From the NCBI GenBank assembly GCA_945859605.1, contig OX243812.1, positions 44,798,509 through 44,862,508 of the forward strand: a DNA stretch of 64,000 bases, written 5' to 3'. Origin of the DNA: Lumbricus rubellus (taxonomy: Eukaryota; Annelida; Clitellata; Crassiclitellata; Lumbricidae). Below are positions 32,821 to 43,452 of this stretch, piece by piece. Both the position numbers and the translations under genes were made by a program. The first letter of the stretch is position 1, and each line of letters opens with the position of its first letter. A model generated the notes under the pieces. That model saw nothing but the letters and a program-made list of their open reading frames with translations. It did no database searches and had not been told where the DNA came from.

Positions 32821-33583
32821 ATGATGGGTCCAAAGACAAGAAAGCACAATAAACCAGACTATCGAAAGAGTCGACAGCAAAAATATGAACAGCTTTGTAA
32901 CAGTGATGTCGACGACTCGTCAAATCCAGCAAACCAGTCTACTGATGCCAAAATCTTTCCAGCACATTCTATTGGCAAGTTGGAAGACCAACGTGATGAA
33001 CAAAAGTCTGGCATGGCGCATGCTTTTTCAGAAGCAGGTACTACTATATCATGTCTGCATTCTGATTTGAGTTTGAGTGGTTCAGCAAGTATGACAGGCA
33101 CTGATGAACCAGATGCCATTAGTTGCGGAAGCCAGGAAGTAGGTGGCAAGGTGAATAGAAGAAATGCATCGATCGAGCCTGCCGAGTCTGATGCGGTTAG
33201 TGCAAGTTGCAGTGCAAGTGAAAGACTGATGCAACAAATCGATTCACTATTACGAGATTCTGAATTCGTTGCTCCGTATAAGCATGAACTTGATTTTGCG
33301 GAGTTTGAGGTAACTCACACAGACAGCAGTGTTCCAGAGCCTAAGTTCAAGTTAGAACCAGGGCTAAACATACCAGAAATGTCATCGTCTTATTCTGGCA
33401 CTGTTACAAAGTTCAGTGATGTTACAGAGCTCTACAATGGTGCAAGTCACAATGTCCGTGGAAGTCAAGATGCTGAAAAGCTGTCTGAAGTTAAACCTTT
33501 GAGTAATTTAGCGAGAGACGATTTTTTCTTGGCAGACGATGAAAGTCTTGAGAATTTTCTCAACTTGCTACATCGTCTGATTG
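32821..33583 (+). CDS. KASH candidate, exon 1
   Basis: Starts at ATGATG with an in-frame TGA at 32752 and no ATG between, so Met1 (or Met2) is well defined unless an upstream exon exists. Codes 254 residues plus 1 nt; the donor is GTGGGT at 33584. If unspliced the frame would end two codons later. The N-terminus is basic (KTRKHNKPDYRKSRQQK); the rest is rich in Ser, Asp and Glu. Confidence 0.85.
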
Positions 33584-36500
33584 GTGGGTAACATTTTATA
33601 CTTTTGCTAACTTTACCTAAGTTGTGTAAGACAGTGATTATCTTATCTTATCTTATCTTATCTTATCTGACAATTTATAAAGCACTTCTTGCAGCAAGAG
33701 CCTTTCAGAAGTGCTCCCAGTGCGTTCAACTCCGAGAAAAAAGGCAAGTTTTTAGACGAGAGAAAGATGAGGATACACTACCAGAGAGGATGGCAGAGCG
33801 AACTGATGGGGGAAGCCCATTCCATAGGGAGGGACCAATGCAGGCAAATGATCTAGATTGGGCCATGGCGGTCCTGACTCGCGGGACAAAGAGGTCAAGC
33901 CGATCAGAGGACCTAAGAGGATGCAGCGAAGTGGCAGAAAGGGGGCGAAGTATCTGATCACACAGATACTTCGGAGCAAGACCCATTTGAGACTTGATGA
34001 CCAAAATTAGGACCTTAAATTGTATACGGGTCGAGAGTGGAAGCCAGTGAAGTTGTTCAGTCATGAATGAAGAAATGCGGGAGAATCGAGGAAGGCGGGC
34101 AATGAGCCTAGCAGCAGCATTAAGTACAGATTGCAGAGGAGCTAGGCGAACCTTAGGTAGACCAATAACTTTGATACTGGTAAGCATAATGGTAAAATAA
34201 GGACCTGCATATCTTTACGATTCATATTCTTAATTCAATTTTTCAATTTTTTAAAATTGGCCCATTACAGCAACAAGCAGTAAAAAAAACAAAAGTTATA
34301 AATAGCATTAAACTATCACCAATTGATACTAAAAGGCTCAATTATCTGATTAAAGTAGTTTACTATACAATCATAAGGCATGATTATATATGATGCATTC
34401 ATATTAAGTAAAATGATACAAGAAAAGCAGGTTGCCTGAGGCTTGATAGGTGTGCAGTTAAGGAGAGACTCGTTCTACAGGGTGCGCCAAAAAAAGTAAT
34501 CCCCTACGGTTTTTAGCCCATATCCTGGCCAAACATACGAATTTCTAAGTGAAACTTTACAGTCTTAAAGGCAATTCATATTTACGTACAATGTTTCAAA
34601 TTTCAACAAAATATTTCAAACAGAACAAAAGTTACATCACTTTCAGTGAGGCCACCCACCGTTTTTTTACGGTTCAAAAACGCGACGCAACAAAAAGTAG
34701 CAAAAAACCAATTGAAATATTCGTGCCAATATCTTGGCCGGAAGTAAGAATTTCGAAATGAAATTTTACAGACCTAAAGACAATTCATATCTACCCACGA
34801 TGGCCAGATTTCATCAAAATATTTCAAACAGAATAAAAGTTATGCCACTTTTAGGGAGGCCTTCCTCCGTATATTGACTATTCAAAGACGTAACGCAACA
34901 AAAAGTAGCAAAAGCACGATTTTATTAAGTCTCATCTCAGATAATTATTATCAAATAGCTTTGATATTGCCAAATGATCATTGTTATTACTATTTAAAAA
35001 AGAAACAGGGTACCAGAGTAGCTGCACGTCACTGAGAAGTCACGTAGCAAGATGACAATCAAATTGGTAAATAAGGAATCTTCCAGATTAATCAACAGGT
35101 TCATGACTGTTCATCATGAACTGTGCAAAGAGACTCAAAAGAAGTGTTGGCACTGGTGGTGGGCACATTGAACACAAGTTGTGAAGCACTACCAAGTTCA
35201 TTTGACAACAGTTATTTGAGATGAGACTTAATAAAATCGTGTTTTTGTTACTTTTTATTGCGTTTCATTTTTGAATCGTCAAAAACGGTGGGTGGCCTCA
35301 CTAAAAGTGGTATATCTTTTGTTGTGTTCGAAATATTTTAACGAAATTTGGCAATCACGTGTAAGTATGAATTTTCTATAAACTTGTAAAAATTCATTTT
35401 GAAATTATTATTTCTGGCCACGATATTAGTAAAAAACCTATAAAAAATTGCGTTCGGTTTTTGAATCGTCAAAAAACGGTGGGTGGCCTCCCTAAAAGTC
35501 ATATAACTTTTGTTCTGTTTGAAATATTTTGTTGAAATTTCACCATTGTACGTAAATATGAATTGCCTTTAAGACTGTAAAGTTTCATTTAAAAATTCCT
35601 ATGTTTGGCCAAGATATTGGCTAAAAACCGTAGGGGATTACTTTTTTGGCGCACCCTGTATAGTGGACAGAATGGAAGACTCAGAAGGGTGGAAATCCTG
35701 CTAACAGGGCCCTCAATTAACTTTTGAATTATTCTGGTGGTAGCACACCATGATTAGATCAAATACAGATTGTAACAGCAGTTGATTCGGATTAGACACA
35801 GCATGTCATCACAACAGCGAGATATGAGCACATCATTCCAATAAGCGACACACGAGAGGGGAGCACTCTTGAAGGAAGTCAAAGTTCTAAAAATTTCCAT
35901 TTCAATCTTGGGCATCTATTAACCATTTAATAGATCCACATTTAGCACTTCTGTGAATAGGTTTTAGTAGACTGATGAGGGAGGGGGTGGCCTCCCAAAT
36001 TCTCCCATATGTCCACTTAACCTTCCATTCGACAGATGTGTTGGTAAAATGAGTAGTAGGATGTTAAAGGCGTCTTACTTGGCTGCCAGACAGTTGAATT
36101 CAACTCCTGTAATAACTTGTAATCATCCATTCATACTGTGAATTGTAATCATACTGTGGTGTGCCAGTTTGAAAGTAATTGAAGATATTATATATTCTAA
36201 GAGTTCAGCTTTATAAACAGAGCACAATAGTTAAACCTATAGTGGCCCAAACATTGCAGAAAATACTACACTCATACTGTGGTGTGCCAGTTTGAAAGTA
36301 ATTGAAGATATTATATATTCTAAGAGTTCAGCCTATATCAGTCTATGTCCATTTTTAAAATGCTTAAATTTTAAATTTTGAATGTTCTTGTATTCGTATT
36401 TGGCCGAATAGTCGGTCCAATTATTCGTATTCAGCTGATAAGTGACAATCACCTATTCGGTACAGCCCTACTGATAATGTCAAAATGCTGAATTGCATTT

Positions 36501-39500
36501 ATATGGGTGTCTAGTATATTTATTTATTTACTGAGAATTTTATGTAGCACTCCTTCAAGGTTACTACTCAGGAGCGCTCCCAGTCCAACCCCGGTCGAAT
36601 AAGACAGTCTTGAGAAGAGAAAGAAATGAAGTAGAAGTAGAAAGGCCAATAGGTATGTGACGAAGGATAACACGGAGCTCATTCCAGGTCGAAGGGCCAG
36701 CCACGGAGAAAGTATAATAAGTAGGTAGTCACGTGGTGACCCATCGTGGCAAGGATACAAGGATTTTGATGAAAAACCTTCTGTACGAATTGAGACCAAA
36801 TTGCTTTGAGTTGAGTGTATATTACTTACTTAAATGCTCAGTGACTTTTAAATGATTTTGAACAGGATTATGCTGTGAAAGTGAATTCCATCAACAGTTG
36901 TGCTTAGACAACATGGGGAAGCATAATGACGATGAGCCACAAATTGACCACGAGAGACTTCATGTGCATGACAGTGAGAAATGCGACACTTTATCAGAAC
37001 TTCTGACCAAAGTTGACCATTTAGAAGATTCCATCGAAGAGACAAAAGAAGAGGAAGTCCGACGGTTATTGTTGTCTATCACAAAGCTGCTCGGGAAAAA
37101 CCAGTTCTCGTCTGCTATGGAATTGACAAACTTCCTAGAAGTTGTTGAGGTACATTTAATTTTTTATAGATTGTGTTGAAAATTATCAACTTTCACGATC
37201 TGATATTTATTAGCTGATAATTATTAATTTATTGCTGAGAAGGTCTTCATTTCATATTTTTATACACTGGTGTTCCATTACTGGAATTATACATTTGATT
37301 GTATCTATAAATTGAACAGGATGCTTAATTATTTTGTTTGAAGCTTTAGACCCATACATATAAATCCTATTTCCTGTCTACGATGAATAGACTGCGTACA
37401 GGCATAGACATGCCTGCACGCCTTTGTTTCATTTCATTAAGTAATTCATTCATATTCTTCAATTCCACAGTTGCCTGTAATTCTATCACAATTTCGAAAA
37501 TAGTAGATCTATTTTCATGCCATTTTCTATGTTTGATACAGAATAAAAACATTTATGGAGCAGCAAAAATCCAGAAGAATCAAATAATGGTTGCTTAGGA
37601 ATTTTATGACACAAATGTTCAGAAACTTTGATTTCGATTTTCTCATTTGTTGTGATTTTACATATTATAGGATCAAACGAGTATAACTTCAGTTAGAAAA
37701 AAAGATATTTTCTTTCTGTGAAAAGTATTTTGAAGCAGATTAACTGTAGAATATGACTGAATAAAAAAAGTAAAAACCGACATGTGACGGGTTTTAACCC
37801 TGATGTCACATAGTTGACGAAGACCCAGGGAGTTCTGGAGTTTCCACAAATTACCATTTGAGTGCGATCAGTAAGGTAAGACTTGAGCCAGAGAAGAGGA
37901 GAGCCTCTGATGGCACCTGTAGGAGGTCTCAAGGCACTGCAGTAAAATCTACCTTGGCAGCAGAGACATCAAAAAGAGCCTTATAGCATAGGTTGAGATC
38001 TATCTACAGCTGAAAGGAGAGGAGGACAGTTTGAGTGGAATGATTAGCCATGAAGTCTGATTGACTACATGGGACAGAAGTCCTGACTCTTCAAGATAAT
38101 GGAGAATTAGTAGAGAGACTTAGAGTGGAAGGAAAGGTTGGAGATGAGTCTGTAATTCTGACAGAGGTTGGGGCTCCACCGCTCCAGTTATGTTTCTTGA
38201 GGGTGGGAAAATATGTTTTGTTTTATGTGTGAAAAATCCTCAGTGTCTTTGATTGTTGAAACCAGCAAATGAAAGTGGTGATAGATCAGTGGTGCCAACA
38301 CATTCAGAACAGAACCAAAACCGCGTCTACTACTTTGGATTCAGCCAGTGCTGGTGCCACGAACATCAATGATGCCATTGCTGTCCTCAGAACCAAGTAC
38401 GTTCGCATTTTCCATGTTGAGGTCCACTAAACTATTTCCCAGAATATGCTTGTTTCTCTTCCAATTAAATATAATGAAAAAAACGATGATATGTATGTTG
38501 AGATCTATCTACAGCTGAAAGTATGTATGTGTACGAGCATTATATAGCACCTTATAATAACCTCATGAAGGCGCTTAACATAGCTACCAGACAGTTCTGA
38601 ACAATTGCGACTTAATTGACCTCGAGAATGTTTCATGCAATACATGCAATGCAGTATCACCAAATTGGTAATTAATGGAAGACTGTATGAAGGTCCAATG
38701 CATGAGAAGGCACGGTGGGTCCACATCGGTGTATGGGAGCGTGGGACTATCAAGTTGCCACGAATCGCAGAGTGCAGAGACCGACAATCTGCGCCACACC
38801 AACTATTGACATATTGTGAAGATATATTGTGAAGATATATATTACTAGCTGAATTACCCGGCGTTGCTCGGGAAATTTAGGATTCGTCCCGCTCCACGCC
38901 AATCTCCTACTTCCCTACACCCACTTGACTGCCATCCGCACTCCTACTGCTCACCCCACTTTTTTCCCGCCCGACCCCACTCCACCCACCACACCTCACT
39001 CCGACCTCCACCGGTACGCAACCCGTGAAATTTTGTTTTTCGGAAAAATTCACCCCACCCACCACACTCCGACCTCCACCATTACGCCATTTGTGAAATT
39101 TGTTTTTTCGTGAAAATTTCATCCCCACACCCCACCCCTCCTCATCCCACCCACCCCTGCACTCCGACCTCCACCGGTACGCCACCCGTGAAATTTGGTA
39201 AATTTCTCCACCACCCCACCAACCGCTCTCCACACCCCACCACTCCCTACCCACCCACCCCCACCCACCCCTCACCCCACCCACCTACCCCCGGGGAATT
39301 TAGGGTTTTAGATTATGATCTGAGTTCTTGTGAATACTATTGTATCAACTGCATAATTGTAAACTGTAACCGGTTTTGGTTTGTCAACCGGATTTTTACA
39401 GTAATTATTATTGGTCCCGAATGACGTCACTCGGACTGTGGACTCTTTACTTGCGGTAGTTTGATTAAATCTGTCTTATAACGCTAATAACTCTGGTTTT

Positions 39501-42500
39501 AAAGTGGATTAAAAGCCAAAAATAGTGGCGTTGACCTTAAATCTTCGGTACGATTACGAATCAATCAAAATTGTTTTGATTAACCGACACTCTGTCATTT
39601 CCAAGCTGACTTTGAGACGAAGAGTTAAAAAATACATCACACAAACATAAGGAAGGACAAACTTTCAGCCTTATATTAAGAGATGATCTCATCAAATTGA
39701 ACTATACTGTTGGAATTTAGTAGATGGTGCTGATGGCCATGTTGGTTTGGTTTTGGTAGCTAGGTTTTGATCTGTAAAATTCGACTGCTACTGGCTAGCA
39801 AATAACCACAAATGAGAACTTAACTATTAGCTAGAAACCTCATTTGTCGAATTTTATAGCTAGGTTGTCATTTATGGAATTTGATTGCTAGGTTTTCATT
39901 TGGGGAATTTTGTTAGATAGGTTTTCATTTTGGGGAATTTCGATACCTAGGTTTCCAGTTGTGGAATTTTGATAGCTGGTTTTCCATCTGGAATTTTGAT
40001 GGATAGGTTCTCATTTGTGAAATTTGTTGTATGATTCTCTGTATTATGATCTGATGTCTGTTGTGTTTGAGCCTGCATTCTGGACCCATTTCTCAGATGG
40101 ACTTTGTGCTGTCAATGAGTTTTATGCTGTGAATAATCTCCTGTTAGCTGTTTGGTTCTTCTTCTACAAGTGGCTGAAAACTCTTCTCTTTCCTGACTAG
40201 AGAGGCACAATATAAGTGATTTGATGATGTATGAAGAAATATAATATTTGAAATTTTTCTGGAGTTGAGATACCGAGATAGTCAAAAAAATTCTGTATAT
40301 CCTAATACAAATGTAAGATGTAGAATGGTATATTTAATTTCTAACTTATAAAATTGATCTTTGACTGAAATTGTATACCATGCAAGCTCTAATTTGTTTA
40401 TTTGGGGGCAATGTTTCAGGCCCAGCCAAATTCTACCACAACTGTCCAGCAGCCTGATTCTTTGGCAAGATTTCATTGAGACTAGAGCAGAATTAGAGCA
40501 TGAACTGACTTTGGAGAAATATCTTCTTAACTCGATTGAAGCCAAAATCAACAGCAATGAGTCTCTGAAGACGAAGTTGGAAGCAGAACATGATTTAAAG
40601 GTAAAACATCTTAGCTTGCTTTACATGTGATTTCAAGGTTACATTAAGCAGTTGCTAAGGCCTAAAAAAAATGTTGTGTTTCCGGTAACAGAGCTAAAAA
40701 AAATTGGGTAGGTAGGTCGGAAAATATTTTTATTTTGGTAAAAAAATTTTATGCAGTGACTATCCGAAAAAGTATACCCCACCAGTCTTTTTTGCACGCT
40801 GAAACAAAGTACGTGTTCTAAGCAAGTATAAACTGCCTATTTCCCGACTGTCTGCACCTATAACTGCTCTAGAAACAGTCCTATTAATTTCATTTTGTTG
40901 ACGTCTCTTATGTTATGTCAATACAAATGTTAAAAAAAAAATTTTTTTTTAAAAATTAAAATTTTTTTGTTGAAAATTTTTTGTTTTGAAAATTTTTTTT
41001 TTAATAAAATTTTTTTACAAAAATATGTGAGTCGCGGCCGTAAAAATGGGTCGGTCGGGTTACCGGAAACACAACAATTTTTTTTACGCCTAACTGATTT
41101 TCCTCAGCAATGTTTCAGTTATTTTTTTTTACATGTACATGGAAATGGTTTAACGGGTGGGTAGCTTAAGAATTTGTTCAATAATTGCTAAATTGTATTT
41201 TAACTAAATGGCAAACTTGTGTACATAATTATGTGCACATGTTGTGCACCAACGCAAATTGCACATCACAATGTTTCTTTAGCTTTATTTAATTTATGAT
41301 CCACAACACAAGAGTTCAGTTCAGCCAGCTATACAATTTCAGCAGGCCATGTCAGGGTCATGGGAGTCATTCAGCAGGTTAAAGAAATTAAATATAAAGA
41401 AGGAATTAAGAAAATTTCCAAAGAGGCTTTTGGCAGGTCATAAGATAGGTTAATGGTAAAATAGGTTGCCACAATCTATGATGGTGCCTCCACTGTCAAA
41501 AAAATTTTCATATTTTTTCTGTTCAGCTTGTTGAAGGCAAACTGGAAGATTACAGTGAGAAAATTGCATCGTTGAGAAGTTGTAATCGGCAATTGGATGG
41601 AATTCTTGATGATGATACACTCCGCAGTAATCTGTCACAGACAGGAATTCTTGCCAGTGAACTTCAAAGCATAAAGGATTCCTGTTCATCCTTAAGAAGC
41701 ATGCTACGGAATGCAGCTCCTGACAAGGCGCTCTCTTCAACTCCGATGACCAGTGAACAGAAACACTGCGTCCATTCGTAAGTTTTCAGTAGCAGAATGG
41801 CAGGAATTTGGCAGACTAACCTTTTATATTGTATTGTATTGTGCCCATACATTTATAAAGTGCCTCTAACAGTGCACACCAATCTGAGGCGCTTCTAGCG
41901 CAAAAGACTTGGTGAAATGAAAGTTGTTTGAGACAGCGAAAACATGTGCTTTTGGTACCAATTAATAAGAAAGAGCGTGTCAATGGAGAGAGCTGATTCC
42001 AAAGTACAGAACCAATGAAGGTAAATCTCGAGTTTTGACCAAAGCAGCTCTTGCTCGCAGGACGAGAAGGTCATGTCTGTCCGTTAGTATAGTGGACGAA
42101 GAGAGGATACTGAAGTTGGCAGGTGGATGAGGTCATGAAAATACTCAGGTGCTTTTCTGCAATAGCCAGTATTTTGTTAGTTTTTTTGTTTTAAGAGAAT
42201 AATTTAACATTTACTTAAACATTGCAATGACCAAGCTTTTATTTCAGTGATATTTTGTCCTATATGTATTTTCATAAATATTTTGCACTATATGAAAGTG
42301 TTTACCATATTGAAAAGGAATAAATATAAGGGACTATAGTTTTTGAGGTAGGATCAGCATTGAGAAACAATTTGCTGAATTCTAACCTTTGTGTACCTAT
42401 AACTGGCATATGGAATAGATAATTTCTATTCAAGCAAATGTTGCCAGTATGTAAAATAGGCTTTTGATGAATGCATATGAACTGTCAGGGCTTCATAATA

Positions 42501-43452
42501 TTTTGTAGAGGAAAGGTGTTAATACCATCGGACGGCTTTGTTAAGATGATTTGAAGCGCTGACATTTCATATGCTCAGCTTATCTGAAATCACATATTAA
42601 AGGTCATGGGCGCCCGCACATAGGGGCAAGGGGGGGCACTTGCCCCCCTGGAAAAGTGACATTTATTTTTCTAACACCACTTTTGAGTTTTTAACAAATT
42701 TCTTCGCATTAAAACACTAATGATACCAATGATGCACACAAGGAAAGTCATAAATTTATGTTTAAAAATCTCTATAGAAATAAATATATATAGTGTCCTT
42801 CATGGGCCTACTTTTTAAAATTTACTTTTGTATTTTTAACAAATTTTCGCACTTAGGAAACTATTCATATTAAAAATAATACACAAAATGAAACTGAGGA
42901 ATTTGCATTAAGAAACCTCTTTGAAAAAATACCCGTGTTTTTAATTTCCAGCGCTGTATTTTCATGCTCTTGTCGCTGAAAAATTCAACCGTGATTATCG
43001 TAAAATTTTTGCCCCTCCTGCAAAATTTTCTGCGGGCGCCCATGTTAAAGGTCACACCAGGAAGAAGTTCCTTGCCAGCACAGGCACATTGGTCAACATT
43101 GTCTAACATTGACCAACATTGTCTAACATTTTGACATTTTTCTCAGCAGTATCCAAAATTGTCATAATGTGTTATAAATGCCAGTTGAGTTAGTGACAGG
43201 CTTCCAGAATATTTTGATCTTTGTTTTGCTTCCAGATCGTATGATGAGACGGAAAAATCGGCAGAAGACTTTGACAAACCTATGATCGCACCGCATCTTG
43301 TGTTGAAGTTGATATTGCTCTTGTTTCTGATCATTTTGCTGCTTCTCATTGTCACTTACTTTGAACCACACTACTTGTATCATCCTTGGAATCGCTTCCG
43401 ACTTCCCGTTCCTATCCATGTGCGCCATGTTGGAACTTACCCTCCTACGTAG
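32821..43452 (+). CDS. Tail-anchored coiled-coil protein, KASH candidate, six exons
   Basis: I assembled exons 32821-33583, 36866-37149, 38266-38396, 40420-40600, 41527-41777 and 43236-43452. Every junction is GT..AG and the phases agree (1, 0, 2, 0, 2), giving 608 codons plus TAG. Residues 1-254 are hydrophilic, acidic and Ser-rich with a basic start. About 255-540 are helical with coiled-coil and spectrin-like character (IDQWCQHIQ near 355; LILWQDFIETRAELEHEL at 405-422, with the Trp typical of spectrin helix A). One hydrophobic segment (about 558-578) is followed by a 30-residue tail ending RHVGTYPPT. Known: KASH peptides are about 30 residues after a C-terminal membrane segment, end in PP-x, and bind SUN proteins in the nuclear envelope lumen; nesprin tails end similarly (R.x.GPPPL/T). 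Inference: an outer-nuclear-membrane LINC-complex protein. Against: no Cys near -23, and only PP rather than PPP. Alternatives are an IRAG/LRMP-like or other tail-anchored ER protein. The introns are packed with transposons, but no exon is damaged. Confidence 0.8.
33639..34190 (-). mobile_element. CR1-like LINE 3' end in intron 1
   Basis: The 153-aa minus-strand frame (33726-34187) is the best-preserved CR1-type tail here: LQSVLNAAARLIARLPRF, TEQLHWLPLSTRIQFKVL, APKYLCD and SFACIGPSLWNGLPPSVR. The tail is (TTATC)n on the plus strand. Confidence 0.9.
34478..35658. mobile_element. Palindromic mariner-like element in intron 1
   Basis: The ends CAGGGTGCGCCAAAAAA are inverted copies with TA on both sides (34476-34477 and 35659-35660). 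Each arm of about 450 bases itself contains two tandem versions of one block (GGTGGGTGGCCTC, TTTTTGAATCGTC, CAATTCATATxTAC phrases). No transposase is recognised, and the centre (34930-35210) is unrelated. Confidence 0.88.
35661..36529. other. Intron 1, no exon seen
   Basis: Contains the 60-bp direct duplication described at 36149 and, near 36455-36472, CCTATTCGGTACAGCCCTACTG, the right end of a common hAT family without a visible partner. Confidence 0.5.
36149..36332. repeat. Direct duplication of ~62 bp
   Basis: CATACTGTGGTGTGCCAGTT... through TCTAAGAGTTCAGC occurs at 36150-36211 and again at 36271-36332, virtually identical, 121 bp apart. Confidence 0.9.
36530..36780 (-). mobile_element. 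CR1-like LINE 3' end in intron 1
   Basis: TTTATGTAGCACTCCTTCAAGG, then AGGAGCGCTCCCAGTCC; the reverse complement further right carries a WP-SLE..-type coding trace. A divergent member. Confidence 0.65.
36866..37149 (+). CDS. KASH candidate, exon 2
   Basis: Acceptor TTTTGAACAG, donor GTACAT. Codes 95 residues including the split Gly255. The segment KCDTLSELLTKVDHLEDSI through LLLSITKLLG has heptad spacing typical of a coiled coil. Confidence 0.8.
37375..37805. repeat. Dispersed ~410-bp repeat, copy 2
   Basis: Intron 2 copy of the repeat at 19600-20015. Both end near a TGACTGAATAAAA phrase followed by GGGTTTTAACCC or GGTTTTGATCTC and a GATGTCACAT/GTTGTCACAT word. Confidence 0.75.
37806..38200 (-). 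mobile_element. CR1-like reverse transcriptase fragment, intron 2
   Basis: The reverse complement reads GSPLLWLKSYLTDRTQMV, the L.W..SYL..R.Q.V box between the AFDTVDH and PQGS motifs of CR1/Jockey enzymes. Confidence 0.8.
38266..38396 (+). CDS. KASH candidate, exon 3
   Basis: Acceptor TTGAAACCAG (weak pyrimidine tract), donor GTACGT. Codes QMKVVIDQWCQHIQNRTK ... AIAVLRT plus 2 nt. It joins exon 2 in phase 0 and exon 4 in phase 2. It has no good ATG and is invisible to an ATG-based ORF scan. Confidence 0.75.
38845..39295 (-). mobile_element. Helitron-like 3' end with C-rich (G-rich on minus) body
   Basis: On the minus strand the terminus reads CCCGAGCAACGCCGGGTAAT then TCAGCTAG, a CCCG/CGGG hairpin followed by CTAG. 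Upstream is a G/T-rich tract with three diverged units around CCGACCTCCACCGGTACGC (plus strand). The 5' end is not defined. Confidence 0.65.
39315..39410 (+). mobile_element. SINE 3' fragment
   Basis: TTCTTGTGAAT...AACTGCATAATTGTA and AACCGGTTTTGGTTTGTCAACC match the 3' half of the SINE at 45329-45595. Confidence 0.65.
39411..39745. other. Intron 3, no exon seen
   Basis: AT-rich sequence with no recognisable coding or repeat. Confidence 0.4.
39750..40022. repeat. ~33-bp degenerate minisatellite
   Basis: About eight diverged units on the pattern GCTAGGTTTTCATTTGTGG followed by AATTTTGATA. Confidence 0.8.
40420..40600 (+). CDS. KASH candidate, exon 4
   Basis: Acceptor CAATGTTTCAG, donor GTAAAA. 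Completes Lys393, then 60 codons including the spectrin-like helix with Trp408 and the coiled coil LEKYLLNSIEAKINSNESL. Confidence 0.85.
40649..41096. mobile_element. Inverted-repeat element in intron 4
   Basis: About 30 bases at the left (AAAAAAAATGTTGTGTTTCC, GGTAAC) recur in inverse at the right (GTTACCGGAAACACAAC). The outermost CAGTT..GG matches only loosely and no target duplication is clear. The interior is A/T homopolymer-rich. Confidence 0.65.
41330..41435. repeat. Short dispersed repeat, copy 1
   Basis: CAATTTCAGCAGG, GTCATGGGAGTCATTCA and AAAGAAATTAAAT recur in the same order at 47535-47645. Family unknown. Confidence 0.65.
41527..41777 (+). CDS. KASH candidate, exon 5
   Basis: Acceptor TTTTTTCTGTTCAG and consensus donor GTAAGT. 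Codes LVEGKLEDYSEKIASLRS onward, 83 residues plus 2 nt, mostly helical, then a Ser/Thr-rich linker before the membrane exon. Confidence 0.88.
41822..42170 (-). mobile_element. CR1-like LINE 3' end in intron 5
   Basis: (TATTG)n-type tail, TTTATAAAGTGCCTCTAACAG and GAGGCGCTTCTAGCGC. Close to the copy at 28080-28380. Confidence 0.8.
42605..43044. mobile_element. hAT-like MITE in intron 5
   Basis: The 14-bp ends CATGGGCGCCCGCA are inverted copies. The 8-bp repeat TTAAAGGT is exact (42597-42604 and 43045-43052). C/G tracts lie near the left end and there is no ORF. It lies about 190 bp upstream of the membrane exon. Confidence 0.9.
43236..43452 (+). CDS. KASH candidate, last exon (membrane and luminal tail)
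   Basis: Acceptor TTTGTTTTGCTTCCAG. After the split Ser537 it codes an acidic stretch (YDETEKSAEDFDKP), a Leu/Ile-rich membrane segment (LKLILLLFLIILLLLIV) and a short tail, EPHYLYHPW.RFRLPVP then HVRHVGTYPPT, ending at TAG 43450-43452. Confidence 0.88.
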
